Shown piece after piece: positions 51,590 to 59,551 of a stretch of 59,551 nt of DNA. The notes beneath the pieces are model-generated. The model saw nothing but the letters and a program-made list of their open reading frames with translations, did no database searches and had not been told where the DNA came from. Location of the stretch: positions 1 through 59,551 of the forward strand of contig JAFTIQ010000047.1 in the NCBI GenBank assembly GCA_017456805.1, given 5' to 3'. The translations under genes and the position numbers were made by a program. The DNA comes from Lentisphaeria bacterium (lineage in GTDB: Bacteria > Verrucomicrobiota > Lentisphaeria > Victivallales > UBA1829). Numbering within the stretch: the first letter of the stretch is position 1; every line of letters begins with the position of its first letter.

Positions 51590-53722
51590 TTATCCGATCT
51601 GTCTGATCAGATAATTACTTGCAATGATCTTTTCCATCAGTTCATTAATGGAATAGAAATAATGGTTTGTTGCTTCGAATCCGATTCTGGAATCGGAAAG
51701 ATAATTTTTGATCAGAAGCTTGGCGAGAGTGATATCTTCCTCGATCAGAGGGATCGTTTCTTTGATCTTTCCGGCATTGCGCATCCGGATGAAATGAGTC
51801 TGAAGATAGGTGCTCCGCAAACAGGTCCAAGTAGTTTCTGCAAGGATCTTCTGTTCTTTCAAAGCCGGGGTATCATCCAGTTTCTCCAGTTTTTCGAGTC
51901 CGGTTTTCCATTCATCGGCAACGATCCGGAAGGATTCTTCAAAGATCTTTTCGGGATAGCTTCCGCACCAGCCTTTCAAATCATCATAGGGGAAACCGCG
52001 AACCATACTTGCTTCATATCCGGTCGGCTCCTTGAACATCAGATTGGCGGCGCCGATATTCTGGGGTGATTTGTAAATCTGATCTGTCAGGTCAAAGGGG
52101 ATTTTTGCGAAGGCATCGGAGAAAATCTTCCAGATTTCCAGCATGGCGGGAGCGTCTTTTCCGAATTTCTTTTCTGCCAGTTCTTCCACGGAAATGTTCA
52201 TCAGAGGCATATTTCCGCCGGGACAACCGCCGAGGGTCCAGCTCATCATAAAATCTTTGATTCCTTCGGCTCTGAGGGCATCCAGATGTTTTTTCACAAG
52301 ATAGGGAACCTGAAGTGTGGGGACGGAAGACATTTCCCATGAAGTATTGACCTGAATCTTTGCCACACAGGGATGACCGGTATCGCGTCCGAGTTTCCAG
52401 AGGATTTTTGCATCGGGACCGGGACCGGGTTTGGCGATGGAGTAGTCGATGATCCGTCCTTTATGTCCGAGAACATCGGTTTCCACATTGGTTTCGCTGA
52501 CACACATCATCATGATATCTTTGGGGAGCTGTTTGAGCACATCGATTGCCCAATCAGCCTGCCAGCCCCAGGACCATGCAACAACTTTTGCATCAGAGCC
52601 CGCATTTTGGATCCCGGTATAGATCGCTTCCAGAACCTTCGCCACGTTGTCAGCCTTGGAATGTTCTGCACAACGGGGACAAACATAGCTCATTTCTTCA
52701 TTGCTCCGGGCGAGACAGTGGGTCAGGTTTTCGCTCATAGTGATCGTAAAGAAACCGCCGAGGGTGGGGACTTCCCGGCAAAGGCGTTCGATTCCTGCGG
52801 AAAACGCTTCCAGCAAACCGGGAGCCCAGGGACACAGCGCGGTGCTGCCGTCGGATTCCGTTACAGAACCGCCCCAGGGAGTCTTGTCTGCAATATGCTT
52901 GGGCAAAGAACGGGGTTCATTCAAATAGAGATAGAGACGGATCCCATATTTTGCGCAGCGGTCAGCGATCCTGCGGACTCCTGCAAGGCGTTTTTCCCAA
53001 TCTTTGGAAATTTCCAGATCTTCGCCGACCCACGGGATCAAAGTATAAAGCAAGCCGGGAAGCCAGACTGCATTGATTCCGGCAGCTGCATAATCCTTCA
53101 GCAGACCATCCGGATAAGGATCTACTTTTTCATCCATGAACGGATCGCCATAGACTGCAGAGTAGGAGTAGATCAGGCGCAAGCCATCTGCAGATCCTCC
53201 GCCAAGGGGTTCGATTTTTCCATAATTTTCGAGGAAAGTGAAAGGTGGTTCGATCTGTTCGGGGAAACATTTCCGGATTTCAGCAGTTTCCCGGGAGATT
53301 TCTGCAACACGCATTTTTTCTTCGTCTGTAAGTTCCCGGTAAACCACTTTTCCGCAGGAGGGTTTCATGTTTCCGAGCTTGACCCACAGAAAGTCATCTT
53401 CTTTCAACGTGAATGCCAGCTTGTCAGGAGTCCAATCCAGAAGAGTGAGCATCTGTTCATAATCAAGCAAATGCCAGTTAGTGCGAATGACGGTCTGATA
53501 CCCGCGGCTTGCGAAGAGAGCCAATTTGGAATCATCGCGGATCAGCCCCATAGCTTCGGCATCTGCAACGACTTTATCTTCCGTTGTTTCAAGAACCTCA
53601 GCGATTTTTGCGGGGGAAACCAGATTCCAGTTGTGCCAGATCACGGCAAGATGTTTTGCAGGAAAAAAAGGAAAATCCAATGCCTTTTTCACGCTGCCGA
53701 CAGGGATATCAGAAATATTCAT
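51590..53722 (-). CDS. Putative TIM-barrel glycoside hydrolase with N-terminal helical domain
   Basis: A 710-aa protein without a signal peptide. Residues about 20-80 form a small helical, possibly HTH-like domain (LVSPAKIAEVLETTEDKVVADAEAMGL). The middle reads as a barrel of GH20/DUF4838-like character: SYSAVYGDPFMDE, GINAVWLPGLLY, YGIRLYLYLNEPRSLP, GGFFTITMSEN, CPRC, and VVAWSWGWQADW. No family can be assigned with confidence. The ATG at 53722 is used because AAAGGA lies 7-8 bp upstream. It has its own promoter at 53758-53785 and ends at a shared terminator. Confidence 0.6.
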   Translation of the reverse strand: MNISDIPVGSVKKALDFPFFPAKHLAVIWHNWNLVSPAKIAEVLETTEDKVVADAEAMGLIRDDSKLALFASRGYQTVIRTNWHLLDYEQMLTLLDWTPDKLAFTLKEDDFLWVKLGNMKPSCGKVVYRELTDEEKMRVAEISRETAEIRKCFPEQIEPPFTFLENYGKIEPLGGGSADGLRLIYSYSAVYGDPFMDEKVDPYPDGLLKDYAAAGINAVWLPGLLYTLIPWVGEDLEISKDWEKRLAGVRRIADRCAKYGIRLYLYLNEPRSLPKHIADKTPWGGSVTESDGSTALCPWAPGLLEAFSAGIERLCREVPTLGGFFTITMSENLTHCLARSNEEMSYVCPRCAEHSKADNVAKVLEAIYTGIQNAGSDAKVVAWSWGWQADWAIDVLKQLPKDIMMMCVSETNVETDVLGHKGRIIDYSIAKPGPGPDAKILWKLGRDTGHPCVAKIQVNTSWEMSSVPTLQVPYLVKKHLDALRAEGIKDFMMSWTLGGCPGGNMPLMNISVEELAEKKFGKDAPAMLEIWKIFSDAFAKIPFDLTDQIYKSPQNIGAANLMFKEPTGYEASMVRGFPYDDLKGWCGSYPEKIFEESFRIVADEWKTGLEKLEKLDDTPALKEQKILAETTWTCLRSTYLQTHFIRMRNAGKIKETIPLIEEDITLAKLLIKNYLSDSRIGFEATNHYFYSINELMEKIIASNYLIRQIG

Positions 53723-53757
53723 ATTTTGATCCTTTCTCATGTTAATTTAACAAAGGA

Positions 53758-53785
53758 AATATACTTCAAAGTAACTTTTTTTCAA
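53758..53785 (-). promoter_or_regulatory. Promoter of the putative TIM-barrel glycosidase
   Basis: On the minus strand TTGAAA (53780-53785) and TATATT (53758-53763) are 16 bp apart, about 35 bp before the ATG. A partial MITE-like repeat begins about 75 bp further upstream. Confidence 0.65.
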
Positions 53786-53861
53786 GCTGGAGATTCATAA
53801 TATCACGTTTTTTTTGAACCTTGCAGAGCAAGAACAAGGCGATTCATAAATTTTTACCAGA

Positions 53862-53939
53862 GAGGAACCTCCGAAAACGCCCATTTTACAGATCGCAACA
53901 AGGATTTTCTGACATTTTAAAGACTTTTGAAACTGCCTC
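53862..53939. repeat. Partial copy of the MITE-like element (right half)
   Basis: The sequence from CCGAAAACGC through CAGATCGCAACAAGGATTTT to the end GACTTTTGAAACTGCCTC matches the right half of the element at 11419-11613 with scattered differences. The left half is not recognisable, so this is a decayed or truncated copy. Confidence 0.75.
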
Positions 53940-53956
53940 CTGTCAAAGATGAGCAT

Positions 53957-53996
53957 AAAAAAGCTGCTGCGCACCTTTACAGGTTTTGCAGCAGCC
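53957..53996 (-). terminator. Intrinsic terminator after the LamG-like gene
   Basis: On the minus strand GCTGCTGC (53988-53995) pairs with GCAGCAGC (53963-53970), with an inner ACCT/AGGT stem, followed by TTTTTT. It ends the 58218-54020 operon. Confidence 0.85.
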
Positions 53997-54019
53997 GGGC
54001 TGGAATTCAAATGCAGCAA

Positions 54020-54766
54020 TTATTTTTTTGCAGCATTCAGACATTCCTGATAAAGTTTTGCGATTTCTTCATCCGTCAACCGCTTGTTCAGAACCGTTAC
54101 TTCATCAACCAGGAAAGAGTTTGCCCGGATAGTAAACCACTGGGGCTTTGCTTTCAGGACTTCCAGAAGCTCGGAAACGGATGATTTTTTTCCGTCAACA
54201 GAATAGGTAATTGTGCCGTTGCCCCAAGTTACAACAAACATGTGCCACTGTCCGGCAGGCCATTGTTCCACCATACCGCGATTCCAAATGATGCAGCTGG
54301 TAACTTTTTTCAATTTCGGATACTGCACATAGGCATTCAAATGCCCTTTGTTCCAGGGCTGATGAGACATTTTCCCAAAGATAAGGTCATAGATCTGATC
54401 TTTGGAATATGCATGGACGCCGAAGAGAGAAAAACCGGGTTCTTTCGGTTTCTTTTCGGAGGACCAGGTCGGAGCTGCCCAGACAACCACAGATCCCGGG
54501 ACAGTTGTATCAATGTTCCCCACGGGATCATACATGATCTCCACTCCGAAAATAGCTTTTCCGAACATACCGGGTTTGTATGTTGCCGGATCTTTTGTCA
54601 TAACACGTTTGATTTCTCCCTTTCCGTTCGCCATATCGGCTTCCATCGTATCCGTGAAGGATGCGGAGAATGTGATTTCATCGGAATACATTTTGTAGAT
54701 GGGGTTTTCGGCGGCAGCCGCAATAAGGGCTGCCGGAACGATAAGAGATGCAAGAAATCTTTTCAT
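54020..54766 (-). CDS. Secreted LamG-like (concanavalin A fold) protein
   Basis: A 248-aa exported protein (signal peptide about 1-19, ending AAAAE). The mature part resembles a laminin-G/concanavalin-like jelly roll: SVVVWAAPTW, EQWPAGQWHMFVVTWGNGTITYSVDGKKSS, then FLVDEVTVLNKRLTDEEIAKLYQ, the usual end of LamG_3 domains. It probably binds a glycan. Its ATG overlaps the stop of the 1151-aa enzyme gene (ATGA, 54763-54766), so it is a coupled partner of that enzyme. Confidence 0.82.
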   Translation of the reverse strand: MKRFLASLIVPAALIAAAAENPIYKMYSDEITFSASFTDTMEADMANGKGEIKRVMTKDPATYKPGMFGKAIFGVEIMYDPVGNIDTTVPGSVVVWAAPTWSSEKKPKEPGFSLFGVHAYSKDQIYDLIFGKMSHQPWNKGHLNAYVQYPKLKKVTSCIIWNRGMVEQWPAGQWHMFVVTWGNGTITYSVDGKKSSVSELLEVLKAKPQWFTIRANSFLVDEVTVLNKRLTDEEIAKLYQECLNAAKK

Positions 54767-57700
54767 TTTGTCACCTTTCCTTTCATAAAGATATAACCAT
54801 ATTTCTTGAGAGTGAAGGATACTTTATTGCCCTTGACACTCATAGGCTTGTTTGTATTTGCATCCACAGCCGTGAATCCGGGAATATCGGTGATTTCAGC
54901 AGTAAGATCCGCTTTTTCGCCGAAGTTGCAGATGACAAGATAGAACTCATCGCCCTTCCGGAGAAGAATAGAACTGTTTTCCGCACCGGAGACTTTTACA
55001 GGATAATTTTTATCCCAGTAGTTCAGAACCTGAACCTTGTCATCCTGACCGTAACCAAACTGATAGAAGTTTTCCATCATGAATCGGAAATCTTTGGATC
55101 TGGCACTGCCAAGCGTCCACTGGATTTCATGAGTGATGGCGACACCGGCACCGGTTTCTGTGCAATATTCCAAAACTTTCTTATCGCCGGAAAGGAGACC
55201 GAGACCGGCGGGGAGGTTTCCAAACTGACGGGCAATCGTTGTAGCCCGGAGATATTCTCTTGTGTAACGCTGCTGGAACGGATTGGAACCGAGATTATCT
55301 TCCCAGTCAAGGTTCTGCTGAACGAAAGCACAGATGGGAACCATTGCGGCATTTGTCATGTGAACCATGTTGTTGGGAACTCTGCCCAATTCCAGCTGCA
55401 TGATTGCGGTCCGTTTGGTGAGTTCACGAAGATCAAAGACTCCGAAAGAAGCCTGAAGTCTGCCGTCTTCCATGATGTAAGCGTCGGTGGAACCGCCGTA
55501 ATTTTCATTGGAAGCAAGGAACATATCATCCCAGTAGATGTTATCGCAAGCGCCGGTTTCGATCATTTTCTTATAGCGGGTTATAGCGAAATCCCGATAG
55601 CTTTCAACAGGTGTTACGCTGTAAGCTTTGCTTGCGCCATAGGAGGGCGGAGTCTTGCGGGATTCCTGGAAATCTTCTCTGAACCAGTCATCGAGGAAGG
55701 TTCTGGATTCGGGGATATCGATCCGCTGACCGCGGGCATTCGTATAGAATGTCACAGCAAGATCGGTCATACCGCCGAGGTCATTTTTGGTTGTGGAAGG
55801 TTTCCGGGACCATCTGGCGTTATGGAGCCCGAAGTTGATTTCACGCCGGTAAACATCCATTGTACGGGGGCTGTTTTTGGGATAGCCTGCAAGCCATTTT
55901 TCAAGATATCCTTTGGGGATCACACCGGTTTTACGGATCTGACCGTACATTTCCCAGAGAGAGTGGTCTCTGTTCCGGGGGAACAGGTCATCGGAGCCGC
56001 AAACACCGCCCTGACAAAGACTGCTTCCATAGAAGCGGATGGCATAATCCACATATTTATAAAAGTTCGTGGGGAAGCTCCAGCTTGCCTGACGTCTGCG
56101 CCAATTTTTCGGCATGGGTTTCACAGGGGTTGCCTGGAATGCCATTGTGATCTTCCGGGATTCTTTCAGCTGAATGGGTTTGGCGAACAGATTCATGACC
56201 AGTTCGACTTTATTGCCTTTTTTGGTGATGGTCTGGGCAGGCACTTTATTGTCGATCGTCCAGCCCTTGTCATTATCGCCATAAACGCAGAATCCGGGGC
56301 CTTCTTTTCCGATCCAGATGTATGGAATATAAGAAGAAAGAATATTCCGTTTTGCAGCATCGGAGGATTTCCAGTTTTCGGGAGTGAATCCGGCGAAATT
56401 GAACCGGAGTCCATCGCCGCTTTCATGGAAGAGATAAGCTTTTTCGGCATCCATGGGAACAACCATGCGGAGAGAATCGACTTTCACGCCGGGAGCCATG
56501 ACCAGATCAAATTTCATCATTCCATCGAATTCAAAATGGAAATTCGTCTTTCCTTTGAGAGGGCCGGCTTCCCATTCTGCAAACCCATCCACCACGGTGT
56601 CGCTCTTCTTCGTGAATTTGACACCGCTGCCTTTTGCTGCATATTCTTTTCCGCCGATCTTTGCAATCAGCTTGATACCGTCTTCCAGGAAGAGATCTTC
56701 TCCGGCAGCTTTGACCTGTTTCCAGAATCCTTCCGCACTGAGAGTATGATCACGGAGCACGGTTGAAACAACAATTTTCTTATTGAAAAGCCCGCTTTCT
56801 TTTACCTGAATGGGGGTAAATCCGGGGATCAGGATATCGCTTTTTCCGATCTGATTTCCTTCCCAATCGAAGATTTTCCGTTCAAAAGAGAACTTCTGAG
56901 TGCTTGATCCGCCGGAAATGATCAGTTCATATTCACCGGAAGGGTTGTGCTGTTTGGTGTAAGCCTTCATATCCGGGAGCTGGAAAAGATATTCAATGGC
57001 GAATTCGCGATTGAACGCAGGAAGGGTTGTTTTTGCAACGGTTTTCCCGTTTTTATCTTTCACTTCAGCAGTAAACTGTCCAAGTTTCAGAACATCTTTT
57101 CCCATTGCACCGGCATCGACCTGAAGATAGATATTGTTGGTGGAAGGATAAAATGCGAATTTAGAAGCGATCCGTTCAGAAGCGGAAAGCTGTTTAAAGA
57201 CGTTTGCCGTTTCTTTTGCCCAGAGGAATGAGCGGAAATAAACGGTTTTTCCTGCGGCATCGGTCACTTTATAAGCGGTCTGCACGGATTCCCCGTCAGC
57301 AACCTGAGCGGTGGGCAGTTTGATTACTTTTGTCTCGCCGGGTTTCAGGGTGTAACTCTTTTTCTCATTGATGGATTGAGAGTTCACAGGCTTGTGAACA
57401 TAATGAGTATTGAGAGTGACTGTTTTTCCGGAGGGATTGTAAAGTTTCACAGTGAGGTTCGGCTTCTGATCTTTTACGATATCCACGATGTGAACAACAG
57501 GAGAATCCTTTTTATAAGTAATGGTAGGAATCTTGAAGCTGTCAAAGAAAGCGCATTTGACCTGACTCCAGCTGCTCTGGATCGCCCACTGGGGAGAATA
57601 GGAAATTCCGCGCCAGTTACGGCAGATTCTCACACCGATCGTAGAATCTTCCTTCCATTCTTTGATTCCGAACTGTTCCAGCGGAAAAGCGACTTCATAA

Positions 57701-58218
57701 ACCCATTTTCCGTCAGCGACGGTTCCTTTTGCAGTAAAAGCAGGTTCCCAACCGGTGTTGGATCCGCCTTTTTTCGCAGTTCCGCTGTATGCGCCTTTAT
57801 TATTAAGGATCACATGATAGAGATCCGGCACCTCGGCGGCAGGATTGGGAGAGAAAACGAATTCATGGGTATCATCAGCAAAGACGTTTCCATTTCTTCC
57901 TTTGCGCATCCGCTGCAGGATTCCGGAAGGAGCGGTCTCACATTCCGTTGCAATATAAAGATTTTTTCCATCTGTACCGACGAAAAATCTTGCTTCCGGA
58001 TCAAAAATGGGCAGCATTGCAATGGTTCCGAGCACCTTTGAAAATCCGTTCATCCCGGCAGAATAACGTTCTTCATCGGGGCTGATCTTGCCATCGATTT
58101 TAAACGATTTCATTTTCGGGATCGTTACACTCGGCGGTGTGGAGAAGTACTTATCAGCAGCACCGGCTGTCAAAAACAATCCGGCAAGCAAAGCTGATAC
58201 GCTTTTCTTGAAGTTCAT
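54763..58218 (-). CDS. Large secreted CBM9/DUF6067-like glycoside hydrolase
   Basis: An 1151-aa exported protein (signal peptide about 1-21). Residues about 35-240 resemble a CBM9-type domain (FKIDGKISPDEE, LYIATECETAPSG, DTHEFVFSPNP, WVYEVAFPLEQFG). Beta-rich regions follow, and from about 640 the sequence has the DUF6067/GH123-like pattern: YIPYIWIGKEGPGFCVYGDN, ITMAFQATPVKPMPKNWR, then barrel motifs CDNIYWDDMF and a C-terminal beta domain (EFYLVICNFGEKADL). Reaction and substrate are not established. AAGGAG lies 8 bp before the ATG; a strong promoter with a palindrome at the start site lies upstream. Confidence 0.75.
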   Translation of the reverse strand: MNFKKSVSALLAGLFLTAGAADKYFSTPPSVTIPKMKSFKIDGKISPDEERYSAGMNGFSKVLGTIAMLPIFDPEARFFVGTDGKNLYIATECETAPSGILQRMRKGRNGNVFADDTHEFVFSPNPAAEVPDLYHVILNNKGAYSGTAKKGGSNTGWEPAFTAKGTVADGKWVYEVAFPLEQFGIKEWKEDSTIGVRICRNWRGISYSPQWAIQSSWSQVKCAFFDSFKIPTITYKKDSPVVHIVDIVKDQKPNLTVKLYNPSGKTVTLNTHYVHKPVNSQSINEKKSYTLKPGETKVIKLPTAQVADGESVQTAYKVTDAAGKTVYFRSFLWAKETANVFKQLSASERIASKFAFYPSTNNIYLQVDAGAMGKDVLKLGQFTAEVKDKNGKTVAKTTLPAFNREFAIEYLFQLPDMKAYTKQHNPSGEYELIISGGSSTQKFSFERKIFDWEGNQIGKSDILIPGFTPIQVKESGLFNKKIVVSTVLRDHTLSAEGFWKQVKAAGEDLFLEDGIKLIAKIGGKEYAAKGSGVKFTKKSDTVVDGFAEWEAGPLKGKTNFHFEFDGMMKFDLVMAPGVKVDSLRMVVPMDAEKAYLFHESGDGLRFNFAGFTPENWKSSDAAKRNILSSYIPYIWIGKEGPGFCVYGDNDKGWTIDNKVPAQTITKKGNKVELVMNLFAKPIQLKESRKITMAFQATPVKPMPKNWRRRQASWSFPTNFYKYVDYAIRFYGSSLCQGGVCGSDDLFPRNRDHSLWEMYGQIRKTGVIPKGYLEKWLAGYPKNSPRTMDVYRREINFGLHNARWSRKPSTTKNDLGGMTDLAVTFYTNARGQRIDIPESRTFLDDWFREDFQESRKTPPSYGASKAYSVTPVESYRDFAITRYKKMIETGACDNIYWDDMFLASNENYGGSTDAYIMEDGRLQASFGVFDLRELTKRTAIMQLELGRVPNNMVHMTNAAMVPICAFVQQNLDWEDNLGSNPFQQRYTREYLRATTIARQFGNLPAGLGLLSGDKKVLEYCTETGAGVAITHEIQWTLGSARSKDFRFMMENFYQFGYGQDDKVQVLNYWDKNYPVKVSGAENSSILLRKGDEFYLVICNFGEKADLTAEITDIPGFTAVDANTNKPMSVKGNKVSFTLKKYGYIFMKGKVTK

Positions 58219-58280
58219 CCTGAAACTCCTTTCCTTTGATTATTTCTGGTTGCTTAAGCAAGAATAATACAGAACAAATC

Positions 58281-58323
58281 TGTTATACCTGTTACAACAT
58301 AATTCACTTTTTTTAATTGTCAA
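58281..58323 (-). promoter_or_regulatory. Promoter and operator-like palindrome of the CBM9/DUF6067 operon
   Basis: On the minus strand TTGACA (58318-58323) and TATGTT (58296-58301) are 16 bp apart. An inverted repeat, TGTTATA and TACAACA within 58281-58299, overlaps the -10 and the likely start of transcription. It is a candidate repressor site unlike the palindromes at 24110 and 25183. Confidence 0.65.
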
Positions 58324-58377
58324 GCGGTTATTTTGAAAAAAGAAAATATTTTTTTAAAGAATAGAGCGGAAACACAC

Positions 58378-58406
58378 TTGAAAATAAATAAAAACCATGC
58401 TAATAT
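58378..58406 (+). promoter_or_regulatory. Promoter of the glycosyltransferase gene
   Basis: TTGAAA (58378-58383) and TAATAT (58401-58406) are 17 bp apart, with TGC before the -10. An in-frame ATG at 58397 lies inside this promoter and cannot be the start. Confidence 0.7.
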
Positions 58407-58444
58407 TAGGAAATTTCAGATTATTCAGCGGGGATAAATCAGAT

Positions 58445-59404
58445 ATGAAAATACTGTTGGTTGGAAATTACAGCTCCTGGATGAAGCTGCATTTGGAGCA
58501 TGTGACGGCCGGTTTTCAGCAGACCGGAAGCGAAGTCATCGCAGCAGATTATCACAAAATGGAACGGCTGTTCGGCTTCTCTCTGCCCGAAAAAATGGAA
58601 GAGGAACACCGGCAGCGCGCACTGGAAAAACTTATCAAAAAAGAAAAACCGGATGTCTGTTTCTTTGCCGGAAGCTGTAAATTCGATCTCGAACGGCTGA
58701 AGAGTTATTGGAACGGGATTCCCGTTTTTCATGATTATGACGGACCCCGCAGAAAAAAAACAGAAGATTATTTCACCTACTGCCGGAACGGGATTTTCCT
58801 GACAGTTTCCCGGTATATTGAACGGGAGCTGAAAAATCTCGGCGAACAGGTCTTCTATGTCCCTCACGGAGTCGATACAGATTATTATTCTCCTGAAAAC
58901 GGCGGTTCGACCCGGTACGATGCAGAATGTTCCTATATCGGAAGAGCAACCAAACGGCGGGTGGATTTCTGTTCCGCATTGAATTGTGATCTGGCTCTCT
59001 ACGGGGATCGCTGGAAAAAAACTCCGCTGGCGCACTTGTGCCGGAGAAAAGAAGATATTCAGGGAACAGAACTGGTAGGCGTTTACCGGGATTCCCGGAC
59101 AATGATCAATATCCTTCAGGAGCCCCTGGATCAGTTTCAGACGATCCTCAGCCTGCAATGTTTTGCAATTCCCTCCACCGGAAGCTGTCTCTGTGCAGAA
59201 TGGGTGGAAGAATTTCCGGAAGCCTTTGAAGAAGGGAAAGAGGTTTTCACATTCAAAACCAAAGAAGAACTTTGCGAACTTGTTCCCCGGATCTTGCAGG
59301 ATAAGCCCCTTGCCCGGAAAGTCGGAGAAGCAGGAAGAAAACGCTGTCTGGCAGAACATACCCATTTTCACAGAGCACAGCAGATCCTGAAAATTCTTTC
59401 ATAA
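58445..59404 (+). CDS. CgeB-like glycosyltransferase (GT-B fold)
   Basis: A 319-aa protein starting MKILLVGNYSSW. The frame continues 16 codons upstream, but that part lies across the promoter. The N-terminal Rossmann half includes KPDVCFFAGSC and IPVFHDYDGPRRK; the C-terminal half has VPHGVDTDYYSPE, CSYIGRATKRR, LALYGDRW and a CgeB-type end (CFAIPSTGSCLCAEWVEEFPEAFEEG). It probably transfers a sugar to a surface or storage glycan; donor and acceptor are unknown. Its stop codon directly abuts a MITE-like element. Confidence 0.82.
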   Translation: MKILLVGNYSSWMKLHLEHVTAGFQQTGSEVIAADYHKMERLFGFSLPEKMEEEHRQRALEKLIKKEKPDVCFFAGSCKFDLERLKSYWNGIPVFHDYDGPRRKKTEDYFTYCRNGIFLTVSRYIERELKNLGEQVFYVPHGVDTDYYSPENGGSTRYDAECSYIGRATKRRVDFCSALNCDLALYGDRWKKTPLAHLCRRKEDIQGTELVGVYRDSRTMINILQEPLDQFQTILSLQCFAIPSTGSCLCAEWVEEFPEAFEEGKEVFTFKTKEELCELVPRILQDKPLARKVGEAGRKRCLAEHTHFHRAQQILKILS

Positions 59405-59551
59405 GAGGTAATTTCAAAAGTCCGGCAAAATTTGGTTGAAAAGAGATTGCTGATGAGCTGGAAATGGTAGTTTGAGCGTGGCTACTCTCTGAGTAACCAC
59501 CGAAAACGCTCCATTTTCAGATCTCTGCAAGAATTTTCAGACATTTTTGAA
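59405..59551. mobile_element. MITE-like element, third copy, cut by the window end
   Basis: It begins GAGGTAATTTCAAAAGTC and is nearly identical to the left arm of the copy at 11419 (four differences in the first 81 bp). It lacks the TCCTCC/GGAGGA tip cassette: only TCTCT stands between GGCTAC and GAGTAACC. About 18 bp, the right terminal repeat, should lie beyond the window. ATAA precedes it, as at the first copy. Confidence 0.82.

Noticed and set aside
52373..53800. 475-codon open frame on the plus strand
   Set aside because: Antisense to the 710-aa barrel protein, without domain motifs or a plausible ribosome-binding site. It runs across the real promoter at 53758.
54748..56766. 672-codon open frame on the plus strand
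   Set aside because: It lies wholly opposite the 1151-aa CBM9/DUF6067 enzyme and the end of the LamG gene. It has no recognisable domain, and its residue composition is that of an antisense shadow of a codon-biased gene.

Overview
The window looks like a chromosomal segment of a Lentisphaerota (Victivallales-like) bacterium. The evidence is three DUF1559-type pseudopilins, very large secreted multidomain glycosidases, a Minf_1886-family protein typical of the PVC superphylum, and sigma-70-like promoters. The assignment is an inference from gene content; no rRNA gene is present to confirm it.

Positions 1-25200 form a plant-polysaccharide (probably pectin/rhamnogalacturonan) locus. A minus-strand operon runs from a strong promoter at about 10.4 kb and encodes a GH106-like glycosidase, a pseudopilin, a 1190-aa secreted GH42-like enzyme, a small secreted copy of that enzyme's N-terminal domain, an M19-like protein and a GH28 polygalacturonase-like enzyme. 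An AraC regulator is divergent to it. A second minus-strand operon encodes a pseudopilin, a 1451-aa secreted enzyme, a second pseudopilin, a 1279-aa secreted DUF6259-like protein and a GH78 rhamnosidase. It sits beside a GntR-HTH/LacI-sensor regulator, and matching palindromes lie in front of both the regulator and the operon. Between the operons is mobile-element wreckage: a broken tyrosine integrase, a tRNA-Lys 3' end and a MITE-like element. An IS256 transposase remnant lies at the left edge.

Positions 25.3-51.5 kb are mostly housekeeping. One minus-strand operon carries a zinc-ribbon protein, secA, a PstS-like protein, rpe and a radical-SAM/methyltransferase fusion for tRNA wobble modification. 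A plus-strand run follows with a stand-alone AICAR transformylase, recD2, a GSCFA protein and asnB. The minus strand then carries murA (Cys to Asp at the fosfomycin site), a Minf_1886 protein, a GNAT and a Gfo/Idh/MocA oxidoreductase, with an AraC regulator divergent to it. A plus-strand run of fmt, rng, an MsbA-like exporter, two tandem paralogous membrane proteins of unknown function and a small secreted protein ends at a bidirectional terminator.

Positions 51.6-59.5 kb return to carbohydrate use: a putative TIM-barrel glycosidase, an operon of a CBM9/DUF6067-like secreted enzyme and a LamG protein, and a divergent CgeB-like glycosyltransferase. Two further copies of the MITE-like repeat lie here.

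The most interesting items are the repeated pairing of pseudopilins with paralogous giant secreted hydrolases under two regulators, the two-operator regulatory circuit, the MnmL-MnmD fusion, the tandem membrane-protein module beside the exporter, and the MITE/integrase/tRNA junction.
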